Origin: Methanothermobacter tenebrarum
GTDB taxonomy: Archaea; Methanobacteriota; Methanobacteria; Methanobacteriales; DSM-23052
Direction: 5' to 3'
Assembly: GCF_023167465.1 (NCBI RefSeq)
Contig: NZ_AP025698.1
Span: forward strand, 868,001 to 932,000
Length of the DNA stretch: 64,000 nucleotides
Part shown: one piece after another, positions 59,355 to 64,000 of the stretch
How positions within the stretch are numbered: position 1 is the first letter of the stretch
How the letters are laid out: each line of letters begins with the position of its first letter
Notes under the pieces: generated by a model
Told to the model about the DNA's origin: nothing
Seen by the model: the letters and a program-made list of their open reading frames with translations, nothing else
The model's database searches: none
Program-made: the position numbers and the translations under genes

Positions 59355-60479
59355 ATGAAATTTGCTTGGATAAAAACGCCAGAAACCGAATGGGAAGAGA
59401 AAAAAACCTTCATAACCACCGCTCTCGAATCGGGCATAGACCATGTGCTAGACCGGGAAGACATTGAAAGGATACACAAACTTGGAAACATAAAAGTCAT
59501 AGCCGATGACGAAGACGCCGACATCATACTAGTAGGGGTTAACGGTGAAGGAGACGGCACATTCCCACTACCCAGCAACCTAGAAGATTCAAAGGATATC
59601 ATGGCCGCAAAGAGCCTTAAAAGGCAGGGAAAACCCATAGCAGCCTACGTGGAGATAAAGGGTAAAAGGTATGAGGAGCTTGCAAGGCTCCTTGGCAAGA
59701 CAGTGGACTACCTCATCCTAGTAGGAAAAGACTGGAAGATAATACCCCTTGAAAATATAATAGCAGACCTCCAAGGTGAAGACGTTAAACTAGTAGCCGC
59801 GGTAGCGGATGAAAAAGAAGCTAAAACAGCCCTGGAGACACTGGAACATGGAACCGATGGGGTTCTCATAGAACCAGAGGACCCATCACAGATAAAAAAG
59901 ATCGCGAAATTAATCGAAGATATAAAGATGGGCTACTATGAACTCAAATCAGCCACTATAACAAGGCTAGAACCGGTAGGATCAGGTGACAGAGTCTGCG
60001 TAGACACCTGTTCAATAATGGACATTGGAGAGGGAATGCTCATAGGCTCCTACTCCCAGGGACTATTCCTAGTCCACAGCGAATCCCTAGAAAGCGAATA
60101 CGTAGAATCAAGACCATTCAGGGTTAACGCCGGCCCAGTACATGCGTATGTGATGACACCAGGCCATAAAACCAAATACCTTTCAGAGCTTGAAGCAGGA
60201 GATGAGGTTTTAGTTGTTGACAAGGATGGGAAGACAAGACCGGCCATAGTTGGCAGGGTTAAAATCGAAAAGAGGCCCCTACTCCTTGTAGAGGCGGAAT
60301 ATGAGGGCATGAAACTGAGAACATTACTACAGAACGCCGAGACCATACGCCTAGTCACCGAGAAAGGCGAGCCAGTGTCGGTCTCAGAGTTAAAAGAGGG
60401 TGATAAGATACTAGTATATGTTGAAGAAGCTGCAAGACACTTTGGAATGGCCATAAAAGAGGCTATAATCGAAAAGTAG
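59355..60479 (+). CDS. aroB': 3-dehydroquinate synthase II
   Basis: 374 residues of the archaeal-type dehydroquinate synthase, unrelated to AroB. It performs the NAD-dependent deamination and cyclisation of the AroA' product. Matching parts: KFAWIKTPETEWEEKK, ATITRLEPVGSGDRVCVDTCSIM, EGMLIGSYSQGLFLVHSESLE, RPFRVNAGPVHAYVMTPGHKTKYLSEL and RTLLQNAETIRLV. The N-terminal half is variable. With AroA' it feeds AroD (53554). The 306-base gap upstream holds the 28-nt repeat pair and a possible promoter. Confidence 0.95.
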   Translation: MKFAWIKTPETEWEEKKTFITTALESGIDHVLDREDIERIHKLGNIKVIADDEDADIILVGVNGEGDGTFPLPSNLEDSKDIMAAKSLKRQGKPIAAYVEIKGKRYEELARLLGKTVDYLILVGKDWKIIPLENIIADLQGEDVKLVAAVADEKEAKTALETLEHGTDGVLIEPEDPSQIKKIAKLIEDIKMGYYELKSATITRLEPVGSGDRVCVDTCSIMDIGEGMLIGSYSQGLFLVHSESLESEYVESRPFRVNAGPVHAYVMTPGHKTKYLSELEAGDEVLVVDKDGKTRPAIVGRVKIEKRPLLLVEAEYEGMKLRTLLQNAETIRLVTEKGEPVSVSELKEGDKILVYVEEAARHFGMAIKEAIIEK

Positions 60480-60501
60480 GGTGGGGTAATCTACGTATAA
60501 G

Positions 60502-61422
60502 GTGGAGATTATAAGCCCCCAGGAAAAGGATAATAAGCTTGAGGAGCTTGCAGAGAAGGTATACTTCGAGAGGAAAGCTAACATTCATGGTGCCTGTGTC
60601 AAACTTTTAACAGATAATAAAAGTTTCAAGGAAGAGTGGGAGGACAATTTCAAGTTCATGAACGAGGATATAAGACCCCACGCTAAAGTATTCACAGTAG
60701 AAGATGGGGGACCCTTCAAGGTATTCTATGAGCCCCTCTCTAAGACTAGCATAATCCTCAACTGCGACTATTATGGTTGGGTTAAGAGCATAGCACTCGC
60801 CACCATCGCAGACTTCTTCGAAGACTACCATTCAGAGCATAGAAGATACTCTGTCCATGGTTCTGCTGTTGACTGTCGCGGGCAGGCCCTGGCGATCATA
60901 GGACCCCCTGGAACCGGGAAGACAACACTCACCTATGGTCTCTTGTTAGATCATAGGTATAGTTATGTTTCTGATGACTGGTTTTTCACCCGCATATTCG
61001 AGAATGGTATAATGGTATACTCCTCAGAGAAAAATTCTTATATACGTGATGATATAGCAGATTCCTGGGGGGAATACAAGGATCTTATAGCTGAGGTGAG
61101 CTTGGACAAGAAAAAGAGGGGGATAGCTGATGTTAACAGGTTATTCAATGGTAGGATCAGAGAATCATCCAACCTCGAGGCCATAGTACTCCTTAAGAGA
61201 GATGCTGAGGATGAACCATTCAATAGGCTTACAAGCAGAGAAGCCCTCAATTATATGAAAGAGAATGACTTCTGCAACCCCCACCAACTTATAAGGGATG
61301 AGAGGAAATATAAGCTCAGACTAAAATTTTTCAAGGAAATATTCCAAGAAATAGAAGTCTACCTACTCAACACTATCGAAACACCCCACAAGAGCCTGGA
61401 AAGGATAAAAAACATACTATGA
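60502..61422 (+). CDS. HPr-kinase-like P-loop protein
   Basis: 306 residues. A P-loop IGPPGTGKTTLTYGLL (~residue 135-150) lies within an HPr kinase/phosphorylase-like core: YSVHGSAVDCRGQALAI before it, and YSYVSDDWFFTRIF after it (HprK-like catalytic Asp). The C-terminal region is helical. HPr itself is absent from archaea of this group, so the protein substrate must differ. The start is GTG 60502, with weak SD. It follows aroB' by 22 bases on the same strand and precedes thpR by 10 bases. Confidence 0.75.
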   Translation: MEIISPQEKDNKLEELAEKVYFERKANIHGACVKLLTDNKSFKEEWEDNFKFMNEDIRPHAKVFTVEDGGPFKVFYEPLSKTSIILNCDYYGWVKSIALATIADFFEDYHSEHRRYSVHGSAVDCRGQALAIIGPPGTGKTTLTYGLLLDHRYSYVSDDWFFTRIFENGIMVYSSEKNSYIRDDIADSWGEYKDLIAEVSLDKKKRGIADVNRLFNGRIRESSNLEAIVLLKRDAEDEPFNRLTSREALNYMKENDFCNPHQLIRDERKYKLRLKFFKEIFQEIEVYLLNTIETPHKSLERIKNIL

Positions 61423-61432
61423 GGTCAAAATT

Positions 61433-61990
61433 ATGGGGAAAATAAGAAGTTTCCTTGCAATTGACGTGGACAACCCACTCAAGGACAAGATAATAGAAGT
61501 CCAAAGGATCCTAGAAGAGGCTGACGCCCAGCTAAAGTTTGTAGAACCAGAAAACCTACATTTCACCCTAAAATTCTTCGGCCAAATAAACAATAATATG
61601 ATAGAAAAACTTTCAAGGACAATAAAGAAAAAAATAGGATCATACAAGCCATTTAAGCTTAAAATAGAAGGCGTGGGGGTCTTCCCAAATAAAAATTATA
61701 TGAGGGTAATATGGCTAGGAGCCAAGAACCCCGAAGAATTCTCAGAAATCCAAAAAACACTCGACGAAGAATTCAAAAGACTAGGATTCAAGAAAGAAAA
61801 AAGCTACATACCACACCTTACCATAGCCAGAGTCAAAGGGGGAAAAAACAAAGACAGGCTACTGGAAAAGATAGAAGAACTTGAAAACGTCCAAATAGGG
61901 GAAATGCAAATAAAAGAATTAAAACTAAAAAAAAGCGAACTCAAACCAGAAGGACCCACATACACCACCATTAAAACATTCAAACTATGA
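61433..61990 (+). CDS. thpR: RNA 2',3'-cyclic phosphodiesterase (LigT-like)
   Basis: 185 residues, 2H phosphoesterase. Two catalytic HxTx motifs are visible: LHFTLKFFG (~residue 43) and PHLTIARVK (~residue 125). The N-terminus is RSFLAIDVDNPLKDKI. It hydrolyses RNA 2',3'-cyclic phosphodiester ends or joins tRNA half ends, as in the bacterial LigT family. It lies before the CCA-adding enzyme and only 4 bases separate the two, so a role in tRNA processing is likely. GAGGTCAAA before the ATG is a plausible SD. Confidence 0.92.
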   Translation: MGKIRSFLAIDVDNPLKDKIIEVQRILEEADAQLKFVEPENLHFTLKFFGQINNNMIEKLSRTIKKKIGSYKPFKLKIEGVGVFPNKNYMRVIWLGAKNPEEFSEIQKTLDEEFKRLGFKKEKSYIPHLTIARVKGGKNKDRLLEKIEELENVQIGEMQIKELKLKKSELKPEGPTYTTIKTFKL

Positions 61991-61994
61991 TAAA

Positions 61995-63365
61995 ATGGAC
62001 TACCAGAAAATACTCTCAAAGATAACACCAACAAGACAAGAAAAAGAAGCTATTAAAAGATTCACCAACAAACTAATCAAAACAATAAACCAGATAGCAG
62101 AAAAAAAGAATATAAAAGCCAAGGCCACCCTCGTAGGATCAGTCGCCAAGGGCACCTGGCTCAAAGGGGAAGCAGACATCGACATATTCATAAAATTCCC
62201 CCTCGAAACATCAGAGGAAAAACTCAAAAAAGATGGCCTACAACTCGGCTATGAATGCATAAAAGCCATGAATGGTAAAGCAGAGGAAAGATACGCCGCA
62301 CACCCATACGTCACCGGGCACATAAAAGGATACGAAGTCGATCTTGTACCATGCTACGATATAAAGGACGCCTCACAACTCAAATCAGCAGTAGACCGGA
62401 CAATACTACACACAAGATACATCAAAAAAAACCTAAAAAAAGAACAGATAAAAGAAGTATTATTACTCAAAAGGTTTATGAAGGCCCTGGGAGCATACGG
62501 ATCAGAATTCAAAGTAGGGGGATTCGCAGGTTACCTCTGCGAACTACTCATAATAGTATACAGGAACTTCGAAAGAGTGTTGGAAGCCGCTGCACTGAAA
62601 TGGAGAAAAGGCCAAATAATAGACATCGAAGACCACGGCACCGGCAAATACTTTAACGATCCCCTAATCGTCATAGACCCCATAGACAAGAACAGGAATG
62701 TTGCAGCAGCACTCACACAACAAAAACTTTCAGAATTCATAATAGTGGCGCGCAATTTCCTAGAAAACCCAAAAGAAGACTATTTCCAAGAAGTGGAATA
62801 CTCACATGATAAGGAGAAAATCCAAACCAAATTCAAGGAAAGAAAGAGTAAATGCATCATCCTAGAATTTAACCCCCCCAATGTGCCAGCAGACACCCTA
62901 TACCCCCAACTGAAAAAAACCATGGACACTCTAGTATCACACCTTTCAATGGAAGGATTCAAGGTGAACAGGAGCTCCTACTGGACTGACGAGGAAAAAA
63001 ATAGCCTGATTATATTTGAATTTGAAACATGGAAGCTACCAGCCTACAGAAGACATATGGGGCCTAGGATCTGGTCAAGAAAACACACAAAGAGATTCCA
63101 TAAAAAGTATGGTAACAGGATCTGGGTAGAAGGCGACCGCCTTTTCGTAGAGAGGAAAAGAAAAACAACTAAACCAGAAACATGCCTCAAAAGCCTCCTC
63201 AGGGGAGTGGAATACCTGGGAGTTGGGAAACACGTGAAAGAGGAGCTTAAGAAAGGTTACAGGATCCTTGACATAAATGAATACCTCAAGGGCGAACCTT
63301 CACAAGAAGTCCTAAGATTCCTAGATGCTTTCCTAGATCCCGGGAAGCACCTGTGGAGATCCTAG
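61995..63365 (+). CDS. cca: Archaeal CCA tRNA nucleotidyltransferase
   Basis: 456 residues, class I (archaeal) enzyme that adds or repairs the 3' CCA of tRNA. The nucleotidyltransferase core is ATLVGSVAKGTWLKGEADIDIF (GSxxxGT...DxD), then VDLVPCYDIKDA (third Asp). RTILHTRYIKKNLK, KVGGFAGYLCELLI and DPLIVIDPIDKNRNVA belong to the central domain. The C-terminal domain has KLPAYRRHMGPRIWSR. It follows thpR and converges with the primase gene with a 4-base overlap. Both encoded tRNAs in this window lack CCA, so the enzyme is required. Confidence 0.96.
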   Translation: MDYQKILSKITPTRQEKEAIKRFTNKLIKTINQIAEKKNIKAKATLVGSVAKGTWLKGEADIDIFIKFPLETSEEKLKKDGLQLGYECIKAMNGKAEERYAAHPYVTGHIKGYEVDLVPCYDIKDASQLKSAVDRTILHTRYIKKNLKKEQIKEVLLLKRFMKALGAYGSEFKVGGFAGYLCELLIIVYRNFERVLEAAALKWRKGQIIDIEDHGTGKYFNDPLIVIDPIDKNRNVAAALTQQKLSEFIIVARNFLENPKEDYFQEVEYSHDKEKIQTKFKERKSKCIILEFNPPNVPADTLYPQLKKTMDTLVSHLSMEGFKVNRSSYWTDEEKNSLIIFEFETWKLPAYRRHMGPRIWSRKHTKRFHKKYGNRIWVEGDRLFVERKRKTTKPETCLKSLLRGVEYLGVGKHVKEELKKGYRILDINEYLKGEPSQEVLRFLDAFLDPGKHLWRS

Positions 63366-64000
63366 ACTCTTTCCTTAACAAAATCCGGCACAGCATCCAC
63401 TAGGGGGTCGAAACTTTCAAGATCCCTCACATAGGTGCAGATCATACTAACTTTAGAATGTAATGAACTGGGAAGCCTCAATATCCTCTTAAGGTCAACT
63501 GTCACCCTAGCATCTACCAGTTGAAGATTCAATTTCGCAACACCCCTTACGAGCTTATCATACACCCATTCAGGTCCTACGATACCCTTAAATTCACCCC
63601 ACTTATCGGATTTTATAAGATCCCTATATTCCAGGATTTTATTCATCGTCTGACGTGTTATACCCTCGATTTTTTCATCTCCACTCAAGTGCAAGATAAT
63701 ATAACGGCTCCTCTCCGTGAAGACACTAGGATAACCCAACGGGACCATGAAATGATCCAGACCATGTATACTACCATCCAAGCCCGTGTATGACAAGTCC
63801 GGGACGTCTCCACCTATAACATATCTTAGTATCTGGCTTCGAACCTCAGAATCTAACTTAAGTACAACAGGATCTAGTACACGTATATGATAGCCCCTAC
63901 CAGAGTATATAATATGGATTTCTTGTAGGCCGAGATCGTCCCTTAGGGTGTCTGTGATCATGGCCACTATCTCCTTAGCCTGGTCAAGACATTTTTCGCA
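63362..64000 (-). CDS. priS: DNA primase small subunit PriS, 5' end outside window
   Basis: Catalytic primase subunit, C-terminal ~213 residues; the frame is open through base 64000, so the ATG at 63967 is internal. It starts with the zinc-motif remnant CEKCLDQAKEIV and contains IIYSGRGYHIRVLD (nucleotide-binding SGRGYH), GSIHGLDHFMVPLGYP, and the C-terminal DARVTVDLKRILRLPSSLHSK. The two catalytic Asp of the DxD motif lie upstream, outside the window. It makes the RNA or DNA primers for replication with PriL. The stop overlaps the end of cca by 4 bases on the opposite strand. Confidence 0.93.
   Translation of the reverse strand, partial: CEKCLDQAKEIVAMITDTLRDDLGLQEIHIIYSGRGYHIRVLDPVVLKLDSEVRSQILRYVIGGDVPDLSYTGLDGSIHGLDHFMVPLGYPSVFTERSRYIILHLSGDEKIEGITRQTMNKILEYRDLIKSDKWGEFKGIVGPEWVYDKLVRGVAKLNLQLVDARVTVDLKRILRLPSSLHSKVSMICTYVRDLESFDPLVDAVPDFVKERV

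Noticed and set aside
1..64000. rRNA operon, prophage, integrase/att sites or replication origin
   Set aside because: No rRNA-like, integrase or Orc1/Cdc6 sequence was seen; PriS alone is not evidence of an origin.

Overview
The window comes from a methanogenic archaeon of the order Methanobacteriales, most likely Methanothermobacter or a close relative. The evidence is archaeal: a GGGP synthase and HMG-CoA reductase for ether lipids, a pantoate kinase, the methanogen shikimate entry enzymes (aroA'/aroB'), ribosomal protein L40e, a PriS primase subunit and a NurA-HerA-Mre11-Rad50 cluster. Three Mur-ligase homologues point to pseudomurein. An ExoIII homologue is nearly identical, as I recall that sequence, to the Mth212 uridine endonuclease of M. 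thermautotrophicus. Start codons are often TTG or GTG behind G-rich Shine-Dalgarno (SD) sequences, and several genes look leaderless.

The left third (1-27 kb) is accessory-like: loosely packed and AT-rich, with long gene-poor gaps and many surface or membrane genes. These include a split sensor kinase, a two-gene WxL-like secreted module, glycerophosphodiesterase, a ZIP transporter, an FkbM methyltransferase, a CPBP protease, a lipoprotein, a glycosyltransferase and a LemA/DUF2207 pair. It also holds an unannotated structured-RNA candidate (about 12.06-12.23 kb), a duplicated hairpin element (8.5 and 12.0 kb), a decayed TnpB and a multidomain nuclease candidate (Rho-N/SAP-like + SWIM zinc finger + PD-(D/E)XK, 20.7-22.2 kb). 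TrxB, tRNA-Glu, tRNA-Gly, a solitary Csa3-like CARF regulator and an ACT-ACT-metallo-beta-lactamase fusion follow.

From 27 to 40 kb a tightly packed minus-strand run carries a zinc-ribbon/YbjQ-like protein, NurA, HerA, Mre11, Rad50, three Mur ligases, a membrane-anchored protein and a MobA-like nucleotidyltransferase. Junctions are often 1-4 nt overlaps, so DNA end-resection and cell-wall genes look co-transcribed. HerA appears to start at a non-AUG codon.

From 40 to 64 kb the content is mostly core metabolism and information processing: an APC permease, PolX, GGGP synthase, L40e, Tsr3-like enzyme, an MgCh-type ATPase/VWA fusion, tandem mini zinc ribbons, DUF116, TatD-like, HMG-CoA reductase, succinyl-CoA synthetase alpha, AroD, an S26-like peptidase, HtpX with an EF-hand-like loop, PHP phosphoesterase, pantoate kinase, AroA', AroB', an HPr-kinase-like protein, ThpR, CCA-adding enzyme and the C-terminal part of PriS. 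A pair of identical 28-nt direct repeats with a 41-nt gap lies upstream of aroB'.

The strongest candidates for something undescribed are the SWIM/PD-(D/E)XK nuclease, the 12.06-kb RNA with its neighbouring repeated hairpin, the non-AUG HerA start, the C-run/G-run hairpins over SD sites, and the ACT-ACT-MBL fusion.
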